This document shows, piece by piece, positions 7,664-15,151 of a stretch of DNA of 57,924 nucleotides. The translations under genes were made by a program, and so were the position numbers. The DNA comes from an uncultured Thiohalocapsa sp. (GTDB taxonomy: Bacteria; Pseudomonadota; Gammaproteobacteria; Chromatiales; Chromatiaceae), in contig NZ_CAJXYK010000041.1 in NCBI RefSeq assembly GCF_913063425.1, positions 1 through 57,924 on the forward strand, in the 5' to 3' direction. Each line of letters begins with the position of its first letter. Position 1 is the stretch's first letter. The notes under the pieces are model-generated. The model ran no database searches. It had not been told where the DNA came from and saw only the letters and a list, made by a program, of their open reading frames with translations.

Positions 7664-9196
7664 CTAAGGGAACCTATGCAGCGGGGGCTGCGTTCGGCCG
7701 GATAAATCAGTCGTGGACCCATCCACAACCAGGAGTGTCTCCAGGGACGGGTCCAAGGCCATGATCTGGGCCCCGCCGTCGCGCAGATTGCGGGCGTGCT
7801 CGAGGATTTCCGCGCTGACGGCTTCGCCGGGGGTGAGCAGGGGATTGCCGGGCGGATACGCCATGACCATTTCCGCGCAGATACCCCCCGCCGCCTGCTC
7901 CAATGGAACACGGCGCTTGCGGGCGAAAGCCGCGTTGCGCGGAAGCATGGCCAGATCCGGCAAGGGCGCTTCGCGGCGGGTGGATTCGAATCTGGGGTCG
8001 GGGCGCAGTGCCGGGGCCTCGACGACCAGCCGCGCCAGCGCCTCGACTAGGGCATCGTAATCGGCGCCGGTGTCCTGTGGCCCGACGATGAAGACGATGT
8101 TGCGGGCGTCACACATCTCCCAGGCGATGTCGCAGGCGCGATTGAGGAATTCGGCGCAGGCGAACCCTGACACCTTCAAGCCATCGCAGTTGATCACCAA
8201 ACGCAATGGATCGGCGGTATAGCCCTCGGCGGCCAGGGCCGGGTCGAGCAGGCGCGCCGAAACGCCATCCAGCCGCCGGAGGCGCGCGCGCAGGGCTTCG
8301 GCCTGCTCAACGGCGGCGCCGAAAGCGGGGGCACCATCGCGCCAGAGCATGCGCCGGGTCTCGTCGATCGAGACCAGCAGCAGGTTGCTCGGGCTCGTGC
8401 TCTGCAGGGTATTGAGGGCCAACTGGATCGCGTCGATGTCAATCAGCGACGCACGCCCCACATGCAGCACCGCGGCGCCGGTGAGCGCACCGACGGTCTT
8501 GTGCCAGCTCTGCACGACCACGTCCGCGCCCAAGTCCAGGGCTGGGGTGATCGGTGTTTGCGGCAGAAACCGCAGGTGGGCACCGTGCGCCTCGTCGACG
8601 ATCACGGGGCAGCCGCGCGCGTGGCAAAAGGCGATCACCTCGCGCACGTCGCCGGCCAAGCCATAGTAGTTCGGCCGGGTCAGTAACAGCGCGGCGATGT
8701 CGGGGTTCTCGTCAAACGCGGTACGCACCGCCGCCACGCCTGGCGACAGCGCGTCGTGGGCCGGGTGGCGCCGGGTCGGCAGATAAACGGGCCTGGCGCC
8801 GCAGAGGGTCAGGGCCGAAGCGGCCGAACGGTGCAGGTTGCGCGGTGTCAGGATCGCGTCGCCCGGCCCTGCGGCCGCCATGATCGCCGCCAGATTGCCG
8901 ATGCTGGAGCCATTGACCAGAAACCGCGAATGCCCCGCCCCGAACAGATCGGCTGCCAGGGCCTGGGCCTCCTTGAGCGCCCCTTTCGAGTGGAACAGGT
9001 TGTCCGTATAGCCCGGCATGGAGGGCAGGTCCATCGCCAGCAGTTCAGCGCCGAACAAGGGCTTGAGCGACTCGGCGAAGAAGCCTCCCGCTTTGTGCAT
9101 GGGAAAGTGCAGCCGAACCGGATTTCGGCGGCGATAGTCGAGCATCGTCTCCAGAAGCGGGGCGCGCTCTTGGGGCGCATGAGGGCTGGATGTCAT
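7664..9196 (-). CDS. PLP-dependent Orn/Lys/Arg decarboxylase family protein
   Basis: A 510-residue fold-type I decarboxylase of the ornithine/lysine/arginine group. Landmarks are FLVNGSSIGN in the first quarter, VIVDEAHGAHLRF (Asp pairing with the PLP nitrogen) and VVVQSWHKTVGALTGAA, where the Lys of SWHKT is the PLP Schiff-base residue. Length is close to the short YaaO-like members. Substrate among arginine, ornithine and lysine cannot be read from sequence. The start overlaps the stop of the methyltransferase upstream (ATGA), so the two are translationally coupled. In this operon it would provide a polyamine or agmatine-like amine; that is inference. Confidence 0.85.
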   Translation of the reverse strand: MTSSPHAPQERAPLLETMLDYRRRNPVRLHFPMHKAGGFFAESLKPLFGAELLAMDLPSMPGYTDNLFHSKGALKEAQALAADLFGAGHSRFLVNGSSIGNLAAIMAAAGPGDAILTPRNLHRSAASALTLCGARPVYLPTRRHPAHDALSPGVAAVRTAFDENPDIAALLLTRPNYYGLAGDVREVIAFCHARGCPVIVDEAHGAHLRFLPQTPITPALDLGADVVVQSWHKTVGALTGAAVLHVGRASLIDIDAIQLALNTLQSTSPSNLLLVSIDETRRMLWRDGAPAFGAAVEQAEALRARLRRLDGVSARLLDPALAAEGYTADPLRLVINCDGLKVSGFACAEFLNRACDIAWEMCDARNIVFIVGPQDTGADYDALVEALARLVVEAPALRPDPRFESTRREAPLPDLAMLPRNAAFARKRRVPLEQAAGGICAEMVMAYPPGNPLLTPGEAVSAEILEHARNLRDGGAQIMALDPSLETLLVVDGSTTDLSGRTQPPLHRFP

Positions 9197-10029
9197 GCGG
9201 GCAGTGGCTCGTCCCAGGCTGCATGGGGCTCTGATTGCTCGACGGTCAGACCGGAGCCGGTCTTTTCGTAATGCAGTACGCAGAGATGCTCATGGGTCAG
9301 GCCCCTCTGCTTCAGCTGCCCGCCCAAGTGACGCATGGTCGCGTCCGCTACCCCGTCGGGCGTGTGATGCTTGACGACATCGAAGGAGAATTTGATCGGA
9401 TCGACGATCAACCGTGCGCCCCCGCTCAAGCGGCGCTCGATCACATCGATGAAGGCGGTCGGGAGCCGATCATCTCCCGGCGCGGCGGTGACGATCAGCG
9501 CCTTGCCGTTGGGCATCAGATGGGCGTCCAGCTCTCGACAGATCGTGTCAAGAAAATCCATCCCCAGAAGATCGCCACCGCCGGAGTGGAAATAGTGCTC
9601 CTGGCCTGGTGGCGAAGGCATGAAAGGGGGATTGGATATGACGAGATCGAACCGACGGCCCCGCACGGGCCTCCACAGGTCCTCGCGGTCGCCATCGATG
9701 ATCGCCAACCCTTGCGTTACGCCGTTGATCAGAGCGTTGAACCCGGCGAAGAGCTTTGCGCGTGGGTTGATCTCCAGTGCTGTCACCCGCTTGGCCCCAG
9801 TCTTGAGCGCGCCGATAGAGAGCACCCCGGAGCCCAGACCGATCTCCAGCACCTCGGCCCCGGCGGCACCGCCGATTTTTGCAAGCTCTTCGAGAAAGAA
9901 GGGCTGTTCCGGATACATCGGAAAGACCTGATCCACATCTGGATAATCGACGCAATCGGTCAGGACCCGAAGCCCATGAACCTGGCTGAGCCGATGGTTT
10001 GCGATCAGTGTTTCGAGGGACGGTATCAT
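9193..10029 (-). CDS. SAM-dependent methyltransferase, NPPF type (pair 1)
   Basis: A 278-residue class I methyltransferase. SAM motif I is LEIGLGSGVLSIG (about 61-73), LEINPRAK follows as motif II, and SNPPF near 132 is the motif typical of N-methyltransferases acting on amide, amine or ring nitrogens (PrmA/HemK/RlmA style). The protein is a clear paralogue of the one at 45245-46096: both share DQVFPxY near the N-terminus, the identical motif I, NPRAK and VTAAPGDD. Its ATG overlaps the carbamoyltransferase stop (ATGA) and its own stop overlaps the next start, so the three genes form one tightly coupled unit. A role in methylating the carbamoylated product is inferred from this coupling. Confidence 0.85.
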   Translation of the reverse strand: MIPSLETLIANHRLSQVHGLRVLTDCVDYPDVDQVFPMYPEQPFFLEELAKIGGAAGAEVLEIGLGSGVLSIGALKTGAKRVTALEINPRAKLFAGFNALINGVTQGLAIIDGDREDLWRPVRGRRFDLVISNPPFMPSPPGQEHYFHSGGGDLLGMDFLDTICRELDAHLMPNGKALIVTAAPGDDRLPTAFIDVIERRLSGGARLIVDPIKFSFDVVKHHTPDGVADATMRHLGGQLKQRGLTHEHLCVLHYEKTGSGLTVEQSEPHAAWDEPLPA

Positions 10030-11813
10030 CGGACCGGAACCACTTGGTTATGAGCAGCCTCTGTCTGCGTTGCGGACATTCGAGCGCGGTCGACGATGAA
10101 GTCGCCCATCACCAAGTAATCGATACGAGTATTCAGGAAGGTATGGATCGCATCCTCCGGCGAGCAAACGATCGGCTCCTGGTCGTTGAACGAGGTATTG
10201 AGCAGCACCGGCACCCCGGTCAGCTTCTCGAACTCGGCCAGCAATTCGTGGAAGCGCGGATTCGAGTGGGCATGGACTGCCTGGATACGGCAGGTGCCGT
10301 CGAAATGCACCACGGCAGGCATGCGTTCCTTTTTGTCTTCTCGCGCCGGGAAGGCGCCGACCATGTAATCAGCCACCTCCGGCATGGGCGCCGGCAGCTC
10401 GAACCAGTCGGTCGCACGCTCTGCGAGCACACTCGGGCAGAAGGGGCGGAAGATTTCGCGGTGCTTGACCTTGACGTTCATCACCTTGGCGATGCCCGCG
10501 TCGCGCGGATCGGCCAGCAGCGAGCGTGCGCCGAGCGCCCTGGGTCCAATTTCCATGCGGCCTTGGAACCAGGCGACGATGGCACCGTCGGCGAGGTGGC
10601 GGGCGGTATCGGCCACCGCGTCCGAGCTTCGCGAGTAGCGTAAACCGGCGTTCTCCAGGGCAGCGCGGATGGCGTCGTCGCCGTAGGCTGGGCCGAGATA
10701 GGGGCTCTTCATCGGCCCGGCGGAGGGACGGCCCAGCTCGCGCCGCCAGATCAGATGGGCGGCGCCGATCGCGGTTCCGGCGTCGTTCGCGGCGGGGGGG
10801 ACGTAGACGTTCTCGAATATGCCCGCGGTGGCGACATAACCGTTCGCCACGCAGTTCAGCGCCACACCACCTGCCATGCAGAGACGCTCGCGACCGGTGC
10901 GCGTTTTGAGCGTTTGCGCCAGTTTCAGGAAGATATCCTCAGTGATGAGCTGCGCGGCCAAAGCAATGTCGGCGTAGCACTGGGTTTTGGGGTTGACTTC
11001 GCGCACGGGGGTCTCTCGTCTGGCAACACCAAAGACCTGCTCGAGTGTTGTGAAGTCGGATTCATCCCGTAAGCGCAGCAACGCGTCGTCAACGTCGAAG
11101 AAGCCGTCGTCACGTACTTGGATCAAGCGGGCCATCTGTGCGTCGTAGACACCCCTGTTGCCATACGACGACAGCCCCATCGCCTTCGCGGCGTCATAGA
11201 TGTCAAAGCCGATGAAGGCTGACAGCTTCTCCCACAGGAACCCCAGCGAGTTCGGATAGTCGAGCGCGGCGAGGGGCGTCAGGTCGCACCCTTCCCCGTC
11301 ATACAAGGTGACCGATGAGAATTCGCTGATGCCGTCGACCACGGCCACCGCAGCTGATTCATAGCCCGACGGGTAAAAGGCACTGGCGGCGTGGCAATCG
11401 TGGTGATCGAGATAAAAGAAGCGACCCGAGAATCCGCGCGCACGCAACTGGCGCTCGATGTTCAAGGTTTTGTCGTACAGAACCTGCTCGCCCTCCGGCG
11501 CGCCGTAGCTGCCGTCTGGGATGTCATAGGCGTGTACATAACGCGTATTCTTGCGCAGCCGCGCCTCGGGCTGAATGGAACAGCCGACGTAGTCCACCTG
11601 CGCGAGGCTCCGGAGCCCCGCCTGGTCGAGACAGAATGCAATCGCCGATTCCGGCAGGACGTCAGGGTTGTCCACTCTGGCGGGTTTGGCATGCTTGACG
11701 CGGTTGAAACGCTCTTCCTCGACGGCGGCGACCATTACCCCGTTCTTCAGAAGACATGCCGAGGATTCATGGTAGACACAGTTGATCCCGAGTGTATAGA
11801 TTGAGTTTTCCAC
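10026..11813 (-). CDS. Carbamoyltransferase, NodU/CmcH/TobZ family (copy 1)
   Basis: A 595-residue O-carbamoyltransferase. The N-terminal Kae1-like domain carries LGINCVYHESSACL, the metal-binding HHDCHAASAFYP and GGVALNCVANG; the C-terminal YrdC-like half carries FQGRMEIGPRALGARSLLAD and LNTSFNDQEPIVC. Family members use carbamoyl phosphate and ATP to carbamoylate a hydroxyl group of a natural product. I place the start at GTG 11813 because a perfect AGGAGG lies six bases upstream; an alternative GTG at 11828 would include that ribosome-binding site in the coding sequence. First gene of the leftward operon; paralogue of 43396-45135. Confidence 0.9.
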   Translation of the reverse strand: MENSIYTLGINCVYHESSACLLKNGVMVAAVEEERFNRVKHAKPARVDNPDVLPESAIAFCLDQAGLRSLAQVDYVGCSIQPEARLRKNTRYVHAYDIPDGSYGAPEGEQVLYDKTLNIERQLRARGFSGRFFYLDHHDCHAASAFYPSGYESAAVAVVDGISEFSSVTLYDGEGCDLTPLAALDYPNSLGFLWEKLSAFIGFDIYDAAKAMGLSSYGNRGVYDAQMARLIQVRDDGFFDVDDALLRLRDESDFTTLEQVFGVARRETPVREVNPKTQCYADIALAAQLITEDIFLKLAQTLKTRTGRERLCMAGGVALNCVANGYVATAGIFENVYVPPAANDAGTAIGAAHLIWRRELGRPSAGPMKSPYLGPAYGDDAIRAALENAGLRYSRSSDAVADTARHLADGAIVAWFQGRMEIGPRALGARSLLADPRDAGIAKVMNVKVKHREIFRPFCPSVLAERATDWFELPAPMPEVADYMVGAFPAREDKKERMPAVVHFDGTCRIQAVHAHSNPRFHELLAEFEKLTGVPVLLNTSFNDQEPIVCSPEDAIHTFLNTRIDYLVMGDFIVDRARMSATQTEAAHNQVVPVR

Positions 11814-11819
11814 GTTTAT

Positions 11820-11825
11820 CCTCCT
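11820..11825 (-). promoter_or_regulatory. Ribosome-binding site fixing the carbamoyltransferase start
   Basis: On the minus strand AGGAGG is followed by ATAAAC and then GTG at 11813. The spacing is ideal and decides the start over the in-frame GTG at 11828. Confidence 0.8.
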
Positions 11826-12512
11826 CACTGAACGGGAGCGGGTAGTTCAGCAGCGGTGACGGGTGATTGCCAGTGCATCGGATGAAGGTTGCCTGCGATC
11901 CACGCCGCCGCGTCGTCAGTCTCTTTGCCGAGCCGTCCCGCAGTGGCAACGGGGGTCTCGGTGCGGACTTTGGCTCGATGCTCGGGGCGTGCGTTGGCGA
12001 CGGGACAAGTGTCTCCGATCACGTCGTTATTGTCGTGGCGGAGCCTTGTCGCCGCTAAAACATGCGTTGTCGCTGCGAAGCTGTTCAGCGGGTAGAGCAG
12101 CGGTTTTCGACGCCCGGACGCTGCGTTGGCATCACGTTTCGCCGGCACCGTTGCGGGCTGACCGGACTCCGCCGAAGACTCCAGCCCGTCGTTATGGACC
12201 TCGTCGGGCGTTGCCGTCGGCAGAGGCTTGAGGCGGCGGACGGTGTCAGGTGGAGCGCATGGCGCTTCGGCGCGACCCGAGCCGCACGCCCTGACGGAGA
12301 TGCGAACGCTGCATATCCTGCGCGACTGCGCCCCAGTTGCGGTTGTGGCGGCCTGTTGGTGGCGCGCCGGCGTTGCCACGCATGCCGCACGAAGCCGTCC
12401 AATACGAGGTCGCGCCACAGCAGGTCAGCGCACCCAAGGCCGGGCGAGCGGGTACAGTCTCCGTCCGAGCTCCTCTCGGCGCCCACCCCCGCTCGGGGCG
12501 CCCGGCACCAAC
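11826..12512. other. Non-coding stretch upstream of the satellite operon
   Basis: About 690 bases without a convincing gene: open frames on both strands are short and Arg/Ala/Pro rich. The promoter of the leftward operon must lie here or further right, but no clear consensus box is visible. The stretch ends at the inverted repeat copy. Confidence 0.5.
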
Positions 12513-12671
12513 CCCTTAAGGAGACGCTTAAAAATGGGCTTCCTGCCCATTTTCAGCACCCGAAGCGAAAACGCGGTTTCCGCTTCGCTTCATCCTAAGC
12601 GGCTGACGTTGCTGACAATGGCGGGGCATACCGCGCCGCACGGGAAGCACTGATAAATCAGCGCTTCCCTA
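12513..12671 (-). repeat. Dispersed hairpin-rich repeat, copy 2 (inverted)
   Basis: Read on the minus strand it begins TAGGGAAGCGCTGATTTATC and goes on AGTGCTTCCC, GTGCGGCGCGG, then GGATGAAGCGAAGCGGAAAC, then the hairpin AAAATGGGCAGG / AAGCCCATTTTT and ends GTCTCCTTAAG. It matches copy 3 at 46094-46250 almost block for block but is inverted relative to it. Copies 2 and 3 together flank the whole 12.7-46.1 kb segment; copies 1 and 2 flank the satellite operon. No coding capacity. Confidence 0.75.
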
Positions 12672-12938
12672 AACGAACAGCCGATGGCTCTCCACCGAAT
12701 TGGATGGCTGCCAACTCGCTCGCGTGTTGCGTGCACAGACCTGGACGGCGTCCTTCAGCGTTTCGGCCACCGGGCGCGTGGTAACCTGATCCAGTGCGGT
12801 CTCGCGGGCCGCCGTCGCCACGGATGCGGGGAACACTGCAGCTCACTGCGGCACGGCGCTCCAGGGAAAGGCTGGCCGGCGTCCGGGCTTAGGACGCAAC
12901 CGCGAGCCTGTCCGTCCCTCAACCGCACCGGAGCCATC
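12672..12938. other. Short unexplained spacer
   Basis: On the minus strand a short frame runs into the repeat, ending ESHRLFV and a TAG that overlaps the repeat start, as happens with the methyltransferase at 46096. It could be the tail of a destroyed gene, but I cannot assign it a family. On the plus strand only the leader of the DUF29 gene is present. Confidence 0.35.
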
Positions 12939-13412
12939 ATGAGCGCATCCATGCACGACGAGGATTTCCTGCGCTGGACCGAACAGCAGGCCGACCTGTT
13001 GCGTGCCGGGCGCCTGGCCGAGCTCGACGTCGACCATCTGTTGGAGGAGGTCGAAGACATGGGCCGTGAGCAGAAGGTCGGGCTGCAGTCGCTGATCCGG
13101 ATGATCCTCGTCCATTTGCTGAAGCTGGACTTTTTGCCGGCACGCGAGCCACGCCCAAAGTGGACGGAGGAGGTGATGGAGCTGCGGGCTCAGGCGGAGA
13201 GCCGAATCGAAGACACCCCGAGCCTTGCGCACCATGCCGATGAGCTCTATCGCAAGGCCTGGCCGCAGGCGCGCCGAATCGCGGATTGCTCCCTCGCCGC
13301 ATACGGAGAAGAGGTCGCGTTGCCGGATGCCTGCCCCTACAGCCTTGCGCAGGTGCTCGCCCCGGATTTCCTGCCGGAGCCCCGGATCGGCTCGGACACT
13401 GCCGACGACTGA
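12939..13412 (+). CDS. DUF29 family protein
   Basis: A 157-residue soluble protein with the DUF29 pattern: DEDFLRWTEQQADLLRAG at the start, DVDHLLEEVEDMG at about 29-41, then a helix with LIRMILVHLLKLDF and a C-terminal part containing PYSLAQVL. DUF29 proteins are common and multi-copy in cyanobacteria and purple bacteria; their function is unknown. The ATG at 12939 gives the usual length and N-terminus. It stands alone between the repeat and a convergent gene. Confidence 0.85.
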   Translation: MSASMHDEDFLRWTEQQADLLRAGRLAELDVDHLLEEVEDMGREQKVGLQSLIRMILVHLLKLDFLPAREPRPKWTEEVMELRAQAESRIEDTPSLAHHADELYRKAWPQARRIADCSLAAYGEEVALPDACPYSLAQVLAPDFLPEPRIGSDTADD

Positions 13413-13465
13413 TGCGCGGGGATGATCGCGGTCCCGGTCCCGTGCGGTGATCGATCCGGCCCCGT

Positions 13466-14119
13466 TCAGCGCCCTGTCTTGGTCAGCTCTCGGGCCTGCG
13501 CGATCCACCGCGCTGGTGCCGCCATCGGCGCGGCAGCGGAGGCGCCGAGGATCTCCCTGAGTGCTGTCGGGTCTGCCCGGGCCAGGTCGCCCAGGCTGCG
13601 CACGCCGCCGGCGACCAGCAGCGCTGCATAGCGCGGACCGATGCCGCGCACGCGCTCGAGCTCGCGCATGGCGGCGGGATCCGGCCCGGTGCCGGCGGCG
13701 GTGCTTGACGTCTGCGCTTGATCCGACGGCGCGCCGCCAGCGGGCGGGGAGCCCTCCGGATCCCAAGCCTTCGCAGTGCCCATCACCCGGCGGGCGAGGT
13801 CGCCGACCTCGCTGCGCAGCGGGCCCAGATCCCGGCGCACCTGCCGATGCGCAACACCGGCGCCGGCTGCACCGCCGCCCGCCGCACCCACGGCACCCGG
13901 CAGCAGCAGGTCGACCAGGCCCTTGAGGCTGGCGCCCGGGGTCATACCCGCGCCGGCGGGCAGGCCGACGGCCGGCTTGGCGAGCGCCGCGGCCGCGAGT
14001 GCCTTGCCCGTCAGGAGTGCATACAGCGCCACGGCGCCGGTGCTCGCGACGGCACCCGTGGCAGCGCCGACGGCGATGATGCGCAGCGTGGGCGCAGAGA
14101 GCAGTCGGACAGCGGGCAT
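13466..14119 (-). CDS. Membrane protein with glycine-rich helix and C-terminal helix-hairpin-helix domain
   Basis: A 217-residue protein. A membrane helix lies at about residues 8-30, a second Gly/Ala-rich helix near 65-85 (LLLPGAVGAAGGGAAGAG) resembles a glycine zipper, and a charged linker follows. The last 60 residues contain LERVRGIGPRYAALLVAGG and SLGDLARADP, a double helix-hairpin-helix fold like the DUF4332 or RNA polymerase alpha C-terminal type. Such domains normally bind DNA or proteins; attachment to the membrane is unusual. I chose ATG 14119 because GGAG lies 8 bases upstream and the preceding frame is low-complexity. It diverges from the small membrane protein at 14380, and similar proteins cluster around the P-type ATPases. 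Confidence 0.6.
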   Translation of the reverse strand: MPAVRLLSAPTLRIIAVGAATGAVASTGAVALYALLTGKALAAAALAKPAVGLPAGAGMTPGASLKGLVDLLLPGAVGAAGGGAAGAGVAHRQVRRDLGPLRSEVGDLARRVMGTAKAWDPEGSPPAGGAPSDQAQTSSTAAGTGPDPAAMRELERVRGIGPRYAALLVAGGVRSLGDLARADPTALREILGASAAAPMAAPARWIAQARELTKTGR

Positions 14120-14379
14120 CGCAGGCTCCGTTGGGTGGATGGGACGGGGCAATGATGAGGGAGCGCGCGATGCCGGAGTGGCGTTTCGCAAAGCATTCAT
14201 TGCGGCTGCCAAGCGGGGTGCAGCCGCGGCACCGCGCGATGCTTGCCCAACGGGCATGATGATGGGCACTCTTGCGCCGGTGCACGCGCCCTGATTCCGA
14301 GGGCCCGACAACGGGGCGCACCGGACGCGCGTGCCCAGCGCTTGCAAGGTCTGCTTAAAACCTGATGAGGATCGCGACT

Positions 14380-14592
14380 ATGGCTACCCCAGCCCTTTCA
14401 ACCGCAGCGCCCGGCTCCCTTGCCGCCGTCGGTTCTGCCGCCAAGGCCCTCGTTCTGGCACATCCGATCGGTTGGTCCGTGGCCGGCGGTGCCCTGCTCG
14501 GTGCGGGTGCCTATTGGGGCATCGGGCGCCTGCTGCGCAGGAAGGCGCAGGCCCCCGATGCCCCCGATGCCGCCGCGCCCGCCGCTGCCTGA
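14380..14592 (+). CDS. Small single-span membrane protein
   Basis: A 70-residue protein: a polar N-terminus with Ala/Ser, one helix of about 25 residues (LVLAHPIGWSVAGGALLGAG), then a basic stop-transfer patch GRLLRRKAQ and an Ala/Pro/Asp tail. ATG 14380 is preceded by GAGG at nine bases; ATG 14365 is also in frame. A shortened copy sits at 3208. No family is recognised. Because both copies occur in neighbourhoods with CPx-less P-type ATPases or their membrane companions, it may be an accessory subunit of such pumps, which is inference only. Confidence 0.6.
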   Translation: MATPALSTAAPGSLAAVGSAAKALVLAHPIGWSVAGGALLGAGAYWGIGRLLRRKAQAPDAPDAAAPAAA

Positions 14593-15151
14593 GCCCGTCC
14601 CGCCCTGCTCGCCCGTCAGCCGACGGGCGGGCTTCCGCGCAGATCTTGACCCCGCTGCCTTCAGCAAGCACGCTGCGCTGAGGCACCCCGAAGCACCACT
14701 GGGGAAGTCGCGAGCGCAGGCCCGGGTGCGCCGACTGAGCTCGGTATCTCGGGGCAGGCCGACTTCGGTCCGCGAGCGGCGTCTGTCGTCTGGCCTGAGG
14801 ATTTCCACGACATCGCACGGGTGAGCCGGGAGCGGGCGCCGCCACGCCGAGCGCATCGCGGTGCAGCACTGAGCGATCTCACAGCCGGGCGGGCTGCCGT
14901 TCACGGCGGTGCTTGGAGTATGCTTGTGCGCCCAGCCCCGTCGTCGCCGCGATCATTCCCCGCCGTCCAGCCCCCGAGCGCATGCGCGAGCCTGTGCACA
15001 ACCCACGGCGTTCGTTTCGCGCTCACCCGCTTACACCCGCTGCCCTCAGCCTGCACCGCGCCGACCGGCTGCGCCACCGGCATCCTGAACGCCCGGGTCG
15101 TTGCCGGCGCAAGGGCTGCGCCCGCGGGTGCCTGGGCCGCCGGATGCGCCC
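14593..15151. other. Non-coding stretch before the sensor kinase
   Basis: About 560 bases in which I see no gene. Several frames are open on both strands but have shadow-like composition, and none has a good start or a recognisable motif. Confidence 0.5.

Noticed and set aside
12672..12850. Minus-strand fragment ending ESHRLFV as a gene remnant
   Set aside because: Only about 55 codons, no family recognised; kept as spacer rather than named.
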